Below, piece by piece: positions 13,024 through 23,401 of a DNA stretch of 64,000 bases. Each line of letters begins with the position of its first letter. Positions within the stretch are counted from its first letter, which is position 1. A program made the translations under genes and the position numbers. This stretch comes from Shewanella sp. OMA3-2 (GTDB taxonomy: Bacteria; Pseudomonadota; Gammaproteobacteria; Enterobacterales; Shewanellaceae), in contig NZ_CP090974.1 in assembly GCF_021513195.1 (NCBI RefSeq), forward strand, positions 1,314,001 through 1,378,000, in the 5' to 3' direction. A model generated the notes under the pieces. That model had not been told where the DNA came from, searched no databases, and saw only the letters and a program-made list of their open reading frames with translations.

Positions 13024-13986
13024 ATGAGAAATAAATACTACCGCTTAACTCATTCATTTTTTGTACTGTGTTGGATTACTTTGATACCCCCAGTTCAAGC
13101 GACTGACAGCGCTTATATTCCGCTGACAAACTTCGGTGATAATCCTGGAGCCTTAACCAGTTTTTATTTGCCACTAAATGATGACTTGAATGCCTTAAAT
13201 ACAGGTAATTCTTCATTGGTGGTGTTACTTCATGGCTGTATTCAAGATGGTGTTGAACTGGCTAATAAATCCGGTTTAACCACTTTAGCCTTGGACAATA
13301 ATTTTGCAGTGCTAATACCACAGCAAAGTTATGACAACAACGTAAAGCGCTGCTTTAACTGGTTTTCAGAACAAGATACGCAACTTGATAGCGGTGAAAT
13401 GCTATCCATAAAAAACATGATTCTAGCCACGCAAAAAAAGCTAAGAGTTAAACATGTTTATATTATTGGACTCTCTGCCGGCGGCGCCATGACCAGTGCC
13501 GCATTGGTCAATTATCCAGATCTATTTCAAGGTGGTGCTGTTATTGCGGGTTTGCCATATCCGTGTGCTGACAATTTAATTAAAGCGATATCGTGCATGA
13601 AGCGAGGTCCTGCACAGTCTGTAGATGAATTAGCTCAATTTGCTCAAGCCATACACCCGCAACAAACTCATTGGCCTGCATTAACCATTTGGACAGGGGA
13701 TAGTGACACTGTGGTCGATGCTAACAATGCGCGTATGTTAGCGGCGCAATGGCAAATATTGACTCAATCTAGTGCTCAACCAGAGTTAAAGAATCAATCT
13801 GGTTATAGTATTTCACGCTGGAGTAATACTCAACATAACCTGGTCGTTGAACTTGTTACCCTTAAAGATTTTGGCCATGGAATTGCGGTTAATCCTGAGA
13901 TAAAAAATGGCGGTGAGCAAGACGACTTTTTACTGAAAGCTCCCATCAGTAGCATTATGGAGATAATTAAATTGTGGGGAATTTAG
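13024..13986 (+). CDS. Secreted PHB-depolymerase-family esterase
   Basis: A 320-residue alpha/beta hydrolase of the Esterase_PHB family. Residues 1-26 form a signal peptide. The oxyanion motif LLHGC is at 68-72, the family's FNWF followed by a GE motif at 111-125, and the lipase box GLSAGGAM at 149-156 with nucleophile Ser151. The acid is probably in GDSDTVVD (226-232) and the His is 285 in FGHG. Relatives hydrolyse short- or medium-chain polyhydroxyalkanoates, or feruloyl/acetyl esters. Paired cysteines (72/110, 181/191) fit an exported enzyme. It stands alone, 190 bp after the HEXXH gene. The family is secure, the substrate is not. Confidence 0.85.
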   Translation: MRNKYYRLTHSFFVLCWITLIPPVQATDSAYIPLTNFGDNPGALTSFYLPLNDDLNALNTGNSSLVVLLHGCIQDGVELANKSGLTTLALDNNFAVLIPQQSYDNNVKRCFNWFSEQDTQLDSGEMLSIKNMILATQKKLRVKHVYIIGLSAGGAMTSAALVNYPDLFQGGAVIAGLPYPCADNLIKAISCMKRGPAQSVDELAQFAQAIHPQQTHWPALTIWTGDSDTVVDANNARMLAAQWQILTQSSAQPELKNQSGYSISRWSNTQHNLVVELVTLKDFGHGIAVNPEIKNGGEQDDFLLKAPISSIMEIIKLWGI

Positions 13987-14168
13987 TTTAAGTTAATTGC
14001 ATGATTTTATTGTAGTTAGATTAAATATATCAGGCGAAAAGACATACTACTATAGTACCAAATCAATGCTATTGAAAATGCTATACAGTCAATATGTGAA
14101 CAGTTAGTAGTAATCAATAAGAGTAGTAAATCAAAACATTAATAATAAATATTACAACGGGGATCTGT

Positions 14169-16448
14169 ATGAAACAGAATACTATTAAAATTAGCTGTAT
14201 TGCTTTGGCTATTTCTTCTGTGCTGACAGCGCAATATGCTGTTGCCGCTGATGAAGCAATAAATAATGCTGATAAACAAGTCGTACTAGAACGTATTGAA
14301 GTCACAGCACGAAAAACGGTTGAAAGTTTACAAAATGTTCCCGTTGCAGTGACATCTATTAGTGACAAAGAGCTGTCAGAAAACGGCATCAGTGTGATGA
14401 CTGAAATTCAACAATTTTCGCCTAACACAACATTGCAATCTAGCCGCGGCACTAACTCAACACTTACCGCATTTATTCGTGGCGTGGGACAAGAGGATCC
14501 ACTTTGGGGTTATGAGCCTGGTGTTGGTATATACATTGATGATGTGTATATTGCCTGGCCGCAAGGTGCTGTACTCGATATTCTAGATGTGCAACGTATT
14601 GAAGTACTTCGTGGACCGCAAGGTACGTTATACGGCAAAAATACTATCGGTGGTGCGATTAAATACGTCACTAAAAAAATGAGTGGCGATGGCGAGCTAA
14701 GTCTCAAAGGGACTGTCGGTAGCTATGGTCAGAAAGACCTTAAAGTCGCAGGACAATTACCGCTTATTGATGACAAACTGTATGTCGGCTTTGCCATGGC
14801 GAGCTTAAATCGTGATGGCTATGGTGAATTTAAAACCTCAGCATTGCCAGGACAAAATACCGAAAACTATAACAAGGATGTTATGGCTGGCCGTTTAAGT
14901 GTGGAATTTACTCCTACTGACGATTTATTTATGCGTTTTACCTATGATAAAACAGTAGATGAATCAAATTCAAAAGGTGGATACCGCTTACTGCCTAGTT
15001 TATTGACCGATGCGCCAGTGCCAGACAGTAAGTATGATTCTTACACAAGCTTACCTACCTGGAATAAAGTTGAAAACGAGGGGTGGAGCGCGACAGCTGA
15101 GTATAACCTTAATGAAAATTGGAGCGTAAAATCAGTGACCGCTTCACGTGAAGGTTACTCGCCGACAAACATTGATTTTGATAACACCAGCTTACGTATT
15201 TTTGACGTCCTGGCGATTTATGAAGACGAGCAGTTTAGCCAAGAGTTTCAAGCGAACTATGTTGGTGATGATCTCACTTTAGTTTCAGGTTTGTACTATT
15301 TTAAAGGTGATTCCTGTGGTGTGTTTGATGCTATTTTAGAAGAAGCTTTTAAAGCATTTGGTGGGTTAACTCGTGAAGTCAGTGGCTGTAATAATAGCGA
15401 AAGTTATGCTGCTTATGTGCAAGGCTCATATGATTTTACGGATCAATTATCGATGACTTTAGGTGGCCGTTATACAGAGGAATCTAAAGAAGCCACAGTT
15501 TATAATGGTGTGATATTCGATAGTATATACCCTGAAACAGGTTGGTATCCTGGTTTTGTGCGTGATGAAGCGTTAATTGAGGCTAGCATTCCTAAAGTAC
15601 TTGATGATGAGGAAACATGGTCTAGGTTCAACCCGCGAGTAGGACTCGAGTATCAAGTAAACGATGATATGATGCTGTTTACCAGTTATTCACAAGGGTT
15701 CAAGTCAGGGACATTCAACCCACGTGCTACAGGTGCTGAACCTGCTGTAGATCCTGAAATTGTTGACTCATATGAAATTGGTGTTAAGAGTGAGTGGAAT
15801 GATAATCTTCGTATCAACGCGACAGCCTTCTATCTTGACCATAAAGACAGGCAGTTTGTTACCGTATTACCAGGTGAAAACAGCTCAGATCTGAATCAGC
15901 GTTTAGGTAACATAGGTAAGTCTACCGCCAGTGGATTAGAGCTTGAAGTGGAATATGCTGCTACTGAGTCACTTAATCTATTTGCTAACTTAGGCTTAAT
16001 TGACGCCACATTTGATGAAGTTATTTCTTATGATGAATTTGGCAATAAAATCGATATAAGTGATACTTATACTATTACTAATACTCCTGACACCACAGCA
16101 AATCTAGGGTTTAGCTATAACATTGAAGCTGATATCGGTAGCTTTATCATTAATGGTAATTACTATTATCGTGGCGATTACGACTTAGCGGTAGTGGATA
16201 ATTTACTCAGTCAAGATGCTTATGGTTTACTTAATTTAGGGGTGAACTGGTATAGCAATGATGGCCATTGGAATGCTGGTTTGCATTGGAAAAACATTAC
16301 CGATGAAGAGTACTTAGTAGGTAACTATGCGTTTGTTACACCAACCGATGATGGCGGCTTTACCCCTGGTTTAGGCGGGGATAACACTTTAATTGGTTAT
16401 TATGGCGATCCAGCGACGATTTCGCTAACGGTTGGCTATCAGTTCTAG
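14169..16448 (+). CDS. TonB-dependent outer-membrane receptor
   Basis: The 759-residue product has a signal peptide (1-27, ending AVAA), a TonB-box-like ERIEVTAR near 42-49, a plug domain (about 50-170, with the conserved EVLRGPQGTLYGKNTIGGAI) and a 22-strand barrel ending in GYQF, the usual C-terminal aromatic residue. Such receptors bring siderophores, cobalamin, oligosaccharides or other large ligands into the periplasm using the proton motive force. No substrate-specific feature is visible. Its position between a PHB-depolymerase-like esterase and CrbR/CrbS hints at a hydroxyalkanoate oligomer, but this is conjecture. A terminator follows. Confidence 0.9.
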   Translation: MKQNTIKISCIALAISSVLTAQYAVAADEAINNADKQVVLERIEVTARKTVESLQNVPVAVTSISDKELSENGISVMTEIQQFSPNTTLQSSRGTNSTLTAFIRGVGQEDPLWGYEPGVGIYIDDVYIAWPQGAVLDILDVQRIEVLRGPQGTLYGKNTIGGAIKYVTKKMSGDGELSLKGTVGSYGQKDLKVAGQLPLIDDKLYVGFAMASLNRDGYGEFKTSALPGQNTENYNKDVMAGRLSVEFTPTDDLFMRFTYDKTVDESNSKGGYRLLPSLLTDAPVPDSKYDSYTSLPTWNKVENEGWSATAEYNLNENWSVKSVTASREGYSPTNIDFDNTSLRIFDVLAIYEDEQFSQEFQANYVGDDLTLVSGLYYFKGDSCGVFDAILEEAFKAFGGLTREVSGCNNSESYAAYVQGSYDFTDQLSMTLGGRYTEESKEATVYNGVIFDSIYPETGWYPGFVRDEALIEASIPKVLDDEETWSRFNPRVGLEYQVNDDMMLFTSYSQGFKSGTFNPRATGAEPAVDPEIVDSYEIGVKSEWNDNLRINATAFYLDHKDRQFVTVLPGENSSDLNQRLGNIGKSTASGLELEVEYAATESLNLFANLGLIDATFDEVISYDEFGNKIDISDTYTITNTPDTTANLGFSYNIEADIGSFIINGNYYYRGDYDLAVVDNLLSQDAYGLLNLGVNWYSNDGHWNAGLHWKNITDEEYLVGNYAFVTPTDDGGFTPGLGGDNTLIGYYGDPATISLTVGYQF

Positions 16449-16475
16449 TTATCAATCAATTGTTTACTTGTTAAA

Positions 16476-16510
16476 AATAGCCGGTTCCCATAGAGCCGGT
16501 TATTGTTTTT
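16476..16510 (+). terminator. Terminator after the TonB receptor
   Basis: A 12-bp stem with two G-U pairs (16476-16487 with 16493-16504), loop CCATA, followed by GTTTTT, 27 bases after the receptor stop. Confidence 0.85.
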
Positions 16511-16604
16511 ATCCTATACACGAGGTGCAGAGTCAGTAAAACAATGCTTAAAAATAGAAAAATAATAACTAACCAAACCCAGTACAATTTTTAAGGAGCC
16601 GGCT

Positions 16605-17276
16605 ATGTCCCAAATAAAAGTGGCTATTGCAGACGATCATCCGTTATTTCGTGCAGCCTTAACCCAAGCGGTGCTTAAAAACTTCAATGATGCTGAAGTA
16701 TTAGAGGCTGAGAACTTTGCAGAGTTAATCACCATAGTGGAACAGCATCCTGATATTGAAATTATCTTCATTGATTTGCATATGCCTGGCAATGATGGTT
16801 TTACCGGATTAACCTTATTACAAAACCACTTTCCCGATATCGTCGTTATTATGGTGTCCTCAGACGACCAGCCTGAAATCATTCGCAAGGCTATACATTT
16901 TGGCGCCAGTGCTTTTATTCCTAAGTCGGCGAATTTGACCCAAATATCAACCGCGATAGCCACAGTGCTAGAAGGCGATATTTGGTTACCAGAACACACT
17001 AATATCACCGCCGATCAGCATACAGCAGTTGAACATCAACGGCTTGCTAAACAACTTGCTCAATTAACCCCACAGCAATACACAGTGCTAGCCAATATTG
17101 CTAATGGCCGTTTAAATAAGCAAATTGCCTATGACTTAAACATTAAAGAAACCACAGTTAAAAAGCATGTCTCAGCTATTTTGCTAAAGCTTGAAGTGTA
17201 CAATCGCACGCAGGCAGGACTGGTGTTTCAACAGTTGATGATAACGTCCACCGAAAACCAGCAGATAAATGCTTAG
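16605..17276 (+). CDS. crbR: LuxR-type response regulator CrbR
   Basis: A 223-residue regulator: receiver domain (about 4-120) with acidic pocket DD (10-11), phosphoacceptor Asp57 in FIDLHMPG and Lys107, then a GerE/LuxR helix-turn-helix (about 150-215, LTPQQYTVLANIANGRLNKQIA). It is convergent with a SLC5-domain hybrid kinase, the arrangement of CrbR with CrbS. In Vibrio cholerae and Pseudomonas (ErcR/MxtR) this pair activates acs (acetyl-CoA synthetase), so it probably controls acetate use here. A strong AAGGAG ribosome site precedes the ATG. The name rests on partner and architecture. Confidence 0.85.
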   Translation: MSQIKVAIADDHPLFRAALTQAVLKNFNDAEVLEAENFAELITIVEQHPDIEIIFIDLHMPGNDGFTGLTLLQNHFPDIVVIMVSSDDQPEIIRKAIHFGASAFIPKSANLTQISTAIATVLEGDIWLPEHTNITADQHTAVEHQRLAKQLAQLTPQQYTVLANIANGRLNKQIAYDLNIKETTVKKHVSAILLKLEVYNRTQAGLVFQQLMITSTENQQINA

Positions 17277-17307
17277 CATTATGATGTAATGTTAAAATAT
17301 TAACCAT

Positions 17308-17333
17308 AAACGCCTCCAGTTGAGGCGTTTTTT
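17308..17333 (+). terminator. Terminator after crbR
   Basis: A perfect 9-bp stem (AAACGCCTC with GAGGCGTTT), a 5-base loop and a run of six or more Ts, in the crbR-crbS convergent gap. Confidence 0.9.
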
Positions 17334-17428
17334 GCTTAAGCAGCGTCTAGCAATACTGATGATACCAACAATAACCATGTCTATAACGAGCTGTTTCTAT
17401 GCCATATCTAAATATTATATTGTTGAGA

Positions 17429-20400
17429 TTAGGGCGTCAGTTGTTTAATGATCCGTTTTAGTGCGATAGCCTTAAGGGGTTTGCGTACAAAACTAAACTG
17501 GGCACTGCTAGTATGCTGTCTAACGGCTTCTGACGGGTCAGCAGAGCAAATAACGCATGTAATTTGCTTATCAATGTTATTAGTGTGCTGAGCTAATAAA
17601 TATTGCACTAAATCAACGCCATTTTTATCATCTTCTAAATGATAATCGGCAATAATTAACTTTGGCAGTGGGTTATTCGCCAGCTGTTGTACTGCACTGG
17701 GTTGATCTTTTGCGGTGATAACATGGCATCCCCAGCCACTGAGTAATGAAGAGATGGCTTTTAACATCAGGTCATCATTATCAATAACCAGTACGCTAAT
17801 ATTAACGTTGTCACGGCTAATTTCATCTTCGACTATTTCAACTGAGCACATTGGCCTTTTCTGCTGTGATACCCGTGGTATTTCCACACTGAAGCAGGTG
17901 CCTTTTCCAACCTCTGAATGCAATGATATTTTAATATCCAGTAACTTAGCTATACGATCACATATTGCCAAACCTAAACCCAATCCGGGTATTTCTCGTG
18001 TGAGCTGTAAGCGCTCAAACTCACCAAAAATCGCCTGGCGTTTATCAAGTGGAATACCAGGGCCATTGTCCCAAACCTGTATCAATATTGCATTTTCAAG
18101 TCGTCTTACACCTAATAAAACCTTAGGAATAAACTCAGTGTTCCCAATCGCACCGGTTGTCTCATCGAGTGATTTAGCCTTATTAGGCGTTGGCGGGTGG
18201 TTAGTGTTACCTGACGGCGAATAATGAAACGCATTAGACAAAAAGTTTTGAATAATCCGCCGCAATAGTCTTTGGTCACTGTGTACAAAACAGGACGAAA
18301 CCTGGTAGTTAAAATTAATGTGTTGTTGAACTGATAATGCCTTAAATTCATTGACCAATGTTGACAGTAAATCATCAATCGCAAATTGGCTTTTTTCAGT
18401 TTTTAACGAGTTGCTGTCCAGGCGTGATATTTCAACTAGATCTGATAGTAAACTTTCAACCACGTTTAATGAGTCTTCAATATTAGTTGCTAAATCATGT
18501 AGCTCTGTTGATTTAACTTTTTGTTTCAGCATTTCAGTAAATAAGGTTAATGCATTAAAAGGCTGCATTAAGTCATGACTTGCCGCGGCTAAAAATCGAG
18601 TTTTACTGCTATTAGCCGCTTCGGCTTCGGCCTTGGCCTTTTCCAGTTCTTGGGTGCGGCTTTCTACGCGCTTTTCGAGGGTTTCATTAGCTTGTTGTAA
18701 GGCCTTTTCCGCTTCAATATGCGCAGTAATATCGGTAAATGTACTGACAAAGCCACCGCCAGGCATAGCTTGGCCGCGAATTTCTAATACTTTACCGTCC
18801 AACATAGTGCGTTGAAAATGATGCGGGCTCCCCCCGCGCATATGGTCTAAACGTTTTTCTACCAGCTCTTGGTCTTCATTTCCTACGATAACGCCGCGGT
18901 CGATGTTAAACCTAATAAGCTGTGCAACATGAAGTCCAGCTTTGACAAAATCTTTAGGGTAATTAAGCAGTTCAATATAACGCTGATTCCAAGCTACAAG
19001 ACGCATATCTGCGTCGACCACGCTAATACCTTGCTCAATGTTTTCAACGCCAGATTGCAGTAGTTCGCGGTTAAATTCAAATATCTGGCTGGCTTCATCG
19101 ACAATACTCACCACATCTTCTAAAGGAAATTGTTGGCTGCGTGAGGCTGCGCTCATCACCATTCTAGTCGAAGCTGATCCAAGTACGCCAGAAAGCTTTA
19201 AACGAGTATAATCAACAAGCTGCTGTTGCAGATGTTGATGTTGATGGTTACCGCTGAGTTTTTTGGATTTTGCAATGAGCGCATCGGCTTCATCTTTATT
19301 AATAAAGCGATGTAATAAACTGGCTAAATCATCTACCGATAAGTGACGCTCTGACTGAACTTGTTTTTTGTTAACAAATAAGTCAGCTTGTAAAACCTCA
19401 CCAACGCTTTGCTCTTTAAACAGTGAGATAATCACAAAACAGCCTATGTTAGCCACTAAACTGTAAAATACCCCGTGGCTAATGTTGTCTAGTTCGGTTA
19501 ACCCGAATAAGGCTGTCGGTGTTAGCCAGGTAATATCCAATACACCAAAGTTTACCCAATGGGCATCAGGAAACGTAACGGGCAACAGTAAGGTATAAAG
19601 CCAGACAATGCTGCCCATGATTAAGCCAATAAACGCCCCTTGAGTCGTTGCTCTTCGCCAATATAATGCGCCTATCGCAGCGGGGGCAAATTGCGATAAC
19701 AGTACAAATGAGAGTAAACCGATACTGGCCAAGTGATTTTGCTGGTTAATAAAGCGTTCAAATGCGAAAGCTGATAACAAGATTACCGCAATAGAAATCC
19801 GCCTTAAATTTAATAGAGTACCTGATAACTGAAGGTTTTTTTGCGAATTGAATTTGGGCAATCGCAACAGTATAGGGGTTAATACTTCTGTTGAAATCAT
19901 GGTGCTAAGTACAATTGCTGCTACGATAACCATTGCCGTTGCGGCGGCCAGTCCACCAACATAAACTAATATTCCTAGCCATGCTTGTTGATAAAATAGT
20001 GGCAGTGTCAGCACATAGGTATCTGCGCCAACACTGCCACCTGGGAAGCTAAGTTGTCCGGCTAATGCGATAGGTAGTACAAAAATATTGATCAGTAACA
20101 AGTACAACGGCACCATCCAGCGAGCTGATTTTAGCTCCTTGTCATGATTATTCTCAATCATCATCATGTGGAATTCTTGCGGTAACGCATACATAGTAAT
20201 CGCTCCCAGAATAACTTGAGATATGACAAGGTATGTCGAGTCTGCTGTACTGGTTTCTTTGATATTTTCACTTTGATGAAGTAAGTCACTAAAGCCATCA
20301 AACACATAAAAAGTGGCAAATATACCCACGGCAGTTAGGGCAAATAACTTAACGATAGAACTAAATGCAATAGCCAGCACTAAGCCTTGGTTGTGTTTAC

Positions 20401-20944
20401 TGGCCGACAGTTGGCGCGCGCCGAATAAAATACTAAAAATAATTAATACAATAGTGACCACAAATGCGGTACTCATGCCTGATTGGAACGAACCGGTCAG
20501 TAAGTCGAAACTAGTACTGATAGCTCTTAACTGTAAAGCGATATAAGGAATAGTGCCTAGTAGTGACACTATAGCCACTGTGGCGGCAATTTTAGGTGAA
20601 CGATCAAAACGGCAGGCAATAAAATCGGCAATCGAGGTTAGGTTTTGGCTTTTTATTATTTGTAAAGTCCGCATCAGCATCGGCCAGGCAAGCACTAAAC
20701 AAATGATCGAACCAATATAAATCGGAGCCAGCCATGCCCCAGTGGTTGCGGCTTGACCCACTGTGCCATAAAAGGCCCATGAGGTGCAGCAAACCCCTAA
20801 CGAAAGACTATAAACCCATGGCTTTTGGCTAAGCTTTTTGATGGCACGATTTTGTCCCCACTGTGCAACCACAAACAGCATCGCAAGATAGGCAATCGAA
20901 ATTGAACTGATCAACCAAGTGTCAATAGATAACCAAGCTTGCAA
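17429..20944 (-). CDS. crbS: SLC5-domain hybrid histidine kinase CrbS
   Basis: The 1171-residue membrane protein has an N-terminal sodium/solute symporter (SLC5) domain of about 12-13 helices (1-500), a linker, a PAS domain (about 640-755), a short coiled coil, a HisKA domain with His near 790 in ASHDLMQPFNAL, an HATPase domain (DNGPGIP, GLGLGLAI) and a C-terminal receiver with Asp near 1100 in IADYHLED. This is the CrbS/MxtR/NahK-ErcS architecture. In Vibrio, CrbS with CrbR switches on acetyl-CoA synthetase. Transport and sensing may be coupled through the SLC5 domain. No transmitter motif is missing. Confidence 0.9.
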   Translation of the reverse strand: MQAWLSIDTWLISSISIAYLAMLFVVAQWGQNRAIKKLSQKPWVYSLSLGVCCTSWAFYGTVGQAATTGAWLAPIYIGSIICLVLAWPMLMRTLQIIKSQNLTSIADFIACRFDRSPKIAATVAIVSLLGTIPYIALQLRAISTSFDLLTGSFQSGMSTAFVVTIVLIIFSILFGARQLSASKHNQGLVLAIAFSSIVKLFALTAVGIFATFYVFDGFSDLLHQSENIKETSTADSTYLVISQVILGAITMYALPQEFHMMMIENNHDKELKSARWMVPLYLLLINIFVLPIALAGQLSFPGGSVGADTYVLTLPLFYQQAWLGILVYVGGLAAATAMVIVAAIVLSTMISTEVLTPILLRLPKFNSQKNLQLSGTLLNLRRISIAVILLSAFAFERFINQQNHLASIGLLSFVLLSQFAPAAIGALYWRRATTQGAFIGLIMGSIVWLYTLLLPVTFPDAHWVNFGVLDITWLTPTALFGLTELDNISHGVFYSLVANIGCFVIISLFKEQSVGEVLQADLFVNKKQVQSERHLSVDDLASLLHRFINKDEADALIAKSKKLSGNHQHQHLQQQLVDYTRLKLSGVLGSASTRMVMSAASRSQQFPLEDVVSIVDEASQIFEFNRELLQSGVENIEQGISVVDADMRLVAWNQRYIELLNYPKDFVKAGLHVAQLIRFNIDRGVIVGNEDQELVEKRLDHMRGGSPHHFQRTMLDGKVLEIRGQAMPGGGFVSTFTDITAHIEAEKALQQANETLEKRVESRTQELEKAKAEAEAANSSKTRFLAAASHDLMQPFNALTLFTEMLKQKVKSTELHDLATNIEDSLNVVESLLSDLVEISRLDSNSLKTEKSQFAIDDLLSTLVNEFKALSVQQHINFNYQVSSCFVHSDQRLLRRIIQNFLSNAFHYSPSGNTNHPPTPNKAKSLDETTGAIGNTEFIPKVLLGVRRLENAILIQVWDNGPGIPLDKRQAIFGEFERLQLTREIPGLGLGLAICDRIAKLLDIKISLHSEVGKGTCFSVEIPRVSQQKRPMCSVEIVEDEISRDNVNISVLVIDNDDLMLKAISSLLSGWGCHVITAKDQPSAVQQLANNPLPKLIIADYHLEDDKNGVDLVQYLLAQHTNNIDKQITCVICSADPSEAVRQHTSSAQFSFVRKPLKAIALKRIIKQLTP

Positions 20945-21111
20945 GTTTATTCCCCAATATTTTTATTTTATCCTCTTGAAACTACACTAGACGTCCAGTT
21001 TGATAAAGATTTTTAATATCGCGGTGAACTAAGGTAGTACTTATTTATCGATACCCATCAGATAACATGATTAATATTATATTAGTGTCATTGAAGGTAC
21101 TCATTACGCCT

Positions 21112-22281
21112 ATGAAAATAACCCATAGATATTTAATCGAAGGTCTGGTTTTTACCAGTTATGTTCTCTTTGCTATGGCATGGGTAGGAGGCACTGCCAG
21201 TATGGGCAGCATTATGGCATCGATGCATATTGATAGCTTAGCCTCAGCAAGCTTTATCAGTGGCGCAGTGACTCTGGCTAAAATTGTCGGCACGTTTAGC
21301 GCAGCTTATGTGGCGGTGAAATTCGGGGTCAAGTATGCATTTTTCCTTGCCGCACTATTAATCGCGGTCGGCATAGTGACCCCTTTTGCGAGCAATTATG
21401 AATTACTACTGATAAGCCGCTTTTTAATGGGCTTAGGCGGCGCCTTTATGATTGTGTATTTTAATCCTATTGTGATGTTGTGGTTTGCGCCTGAAGAGCG
21501 CCCTGTCATTAATGGCCTTAATGCGGTGGCTTTTAACGTCGGTACAGCGATTATTTTATGGGGCATGAGTAGTATTAACGCGCTGACTGGCAGTTGGCAA
21601 AACAGCTTAGTGTTGTTTTCTGCCGCGAGCTTAGTGCTGGCTATCGTGTGGCTGCTGGTTAAGTTTGAATCACCAAACGCTGCCAGTACATTAGGTGTTG
21701 AGCCGGCAATATACGGCTATCTTGAGGGCTTAAAAGATAAGTTTAATTGGGCTTATGCATTTACATATTCAGGACTACTGTCTTTTTATATCTGTTTATT
21801 CACTTTTTATCCTCAAGCAGGGATCAGTCAAAGTAAATGGGTGATTGGTTTTGGGATTGTCGGCACCATTGCGGGGATCTTGTATAGCCGAAAAAATCCA
21901 CTGCGTCTGCCTATTATTCGCTGGAGCGGCTTGATCATTGTTATCACAGTTTTAGGATTATCCTTTAGTACCCAACCCGAATTGCAAATTGTATGCGCTA
22001 TCGTATTGGGCTTTTTTATCTTTTTCCTGGTGACGGCTTTGGTGTCTATTCCACACGAGCTGCCTAAGATGACTGGCCAAAAAATAACTGTCGTGTTTAG
22101 TCTATTTTGGTCAATCAGTTACTTGGTTTCTACCCTAGTGTTGTGGGTGTTTGGTAAGTTAGTTGATTTAAGCGATGGCAGTTATTTTAGCTCATTTGTA
22201 ATGATCACTATACTCAGTGGTACAGTGTTTGTGGGCAGTTATTTTTTACCCGAAACAGGCAAACCAAAGGAGTTAATATAA
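21112..22281 (+). CDS. Major facilitator superfamily transporter
   Basis: A hydrophobic 389-residue protein with about 12 predicted membrane helices and MFS-like loops, such as KFGVKYAFF after helix 2 and SRFLMGLGGAFM in helix 4. MFS porters move small solutes across the inner membrane. The ATG at 21112 starts next to the first helix; an in-frame ATG at 21067 would add 15 residues, and neither has a strong ribosome site. Its stop overlaps the start of the next gene (TAATG), so both are translated together with an esterase. That suggests import of an ester-linked or hydroxyacid substrate, which is inference. Confidence 0.85.
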   Translation: MKITHRYLIEGLVFTSYVLFAMAWVGGTASMGSIMASMHIDSLASASFISGAVTLAKIVGTFSAAYVAVKFGVKYAFFLAALLIAVGIVTPFASNYELLLISRFLMGLGGAFMIVYFNPIVMLWFAPEERPVINGLNAVAFNVGTAIILWGMSSINALTGSWQNSLVLFSAASLVLAIVWLLVKFESPNAASTLGVEPAIYGYLEGLKDKFNWAYAFTYSGLLSFYICLFTFYPQAGISQSKWVIGFGIVGTIAGILYSRKNPLRLPIIRWSGLIIVITVLGLSFSTQPELQIVCAIVLGFFIFFLVTALVSIPHELPKMTGQKITVVFSLFWSISYLVSTLVLWVFGKLVDLSDGSYFSSFVMITILSGTVFVGSYFLPETGKPKELI

Positions 22282-23219
22282 TGCGCGGCATCGTTTCCCC
22301 TAAGCTCACCGATTTTTTAGCCGTAGCGAACAATAATATTGCCCTGGCTAAGCAAAATAATGTCCAATTTACCCCAAGCATATTGCGTGAAAACTTAAAT
22401 AAACTTGGCGGGTTAATGAGTGATTCACCCTCGGTGAACTATGTGGCTGACAAAGTGTTTACGTTAATCGATCGAACGATTGCTGCTAGAGTTTACAGCC
22501 CTGCACCCGATAAGCCTTTACCTGTATTAGTGCACTTTCATGGTGGCGGTCATATGTGCGGCAGTGTGGCATTGTACGATCCTATTTGCCGTCACCTTGC
22601 CAGTATTGCCCACTGCGTGGTGATCTCGGTCGAGTATCGACTTGCGCCTGAATATCCTTATCCTGCTGGGCTTAATGACTGCGAACATGCACTAATCCAT
22701 TACGCCCAGCTGCTTGATGATGTTAACCACCAAGATTCTGTGACTATTATCGGTGACAGTGCTGGTGGGGCTATTTGTACCAGTTTAAGCATGAAAAGCT
22801 TAACCGATAAACGGCTTCATATTGACCAACAAATTCTGATTTATCCCAGTGTCGATTACACCTTAACAAGTCCATCGCTTGACAGTAACGGCAGTGGTTT
22901 TTTACTCGAAACGAGTCGGATTAAATGGTATTTCGAACAGTATTTTCAATCAACGGATAGCGATATACTTAAACAGGCTTCACCTTTATATGGCGCCATT
23001 AACGCTAACTTGCCAAAAACCCTGATTTTTACAGCAGGGTGCGATCCGTTGAGATATGAAGGTTTTGCCTATGCAAATGCCTTAAGTACAGCTGGGGTGG
23101 AGGTTGAGCATCATTCATTTGACGGTATGATCCATGCTTACATGTTACTGCATGATTTGGTTAAAGAAGAATGTATAACAACCTATCAGCACATTGCTGA
23201 GTTTATGGCAAAGTCTTAA
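22281..23219 (+). CDS. HSL-family alpha/beta hydrolase (carboxylesterase)
   Basis: A 312-residue cytoplasmic esterase of the hormone-sensitive-lipase family. It carries HGGG at 87-90 (oxyanion hole), GDSAGG at 158-163 with nucleophile Ser160, Asp255 in GCDPL and His285 in IHAY. The spacing is that of the bacterial Aes/HSL group, which cleaves short acyl esters. An AAGGAG ribosome site lies within the end of the MFS gene and the genes overlap, so they form a transporter-esterase operon. Cleavage of hydroxybutyrate oligomers is one attractive role given the neighbours, but the sequence does not prove it. Confidence 0.88.
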   Translation: MRGIVSPKLTDFLAVANNNIALAKQNNVQFTPSILRENLNKLGGLMSDSPSVNYVADKVFTLIDRTIAARVYSPAPDKPLPVLVHFHGGGHMCGSVALYDPICRHLASIAHCVVISVEYRLAPEYPYPAGLNDCEHALIHYAQLLDDVNHQDSVTIIGDSAGGAICTSLSMKSLTDKRLHIDQQILIYPSVDYTLTSPSLDSNGSGFLLETSRIKWYFEQYFQSTDSDILKQASPLYGAINANLPKTLIFTAGCDPLRYEGFAYANALSTAGVEVEHHSFDGMIHAYMLLHDLVKEECITTYQHIAEFMAKS

Positions 23220-23287
23220 TCCACTCTCATATTCTAAGTACCACATCTTGTGAGTAGATCCATTGGTAAAGCTTTCGACCCAAAGCT

Positions 23288-23334
23288 AAAAAGCCCCGCA
23301 TTCAGGTAATGAATATAGGGCTTTTGGTTTTTTT
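23288..23334 (+). terminator. Terminator after the MFS-esterase operon
   Basis: AAAAGCCC (23289-23296) pairs with GGGCTTTT (23318-23325), with an inner ATTCA-TGAAT pairing and a T run. It sits between the convergent esterase and bdhA genes. Confidence 0.75.
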
Positions 23335-23401
23335 AATGATGCTTAAATGTAGGCTTAATTCAATAATGTTGGCTTAACTCGTTTGGCGTCAGTCTAAGCG
23401 T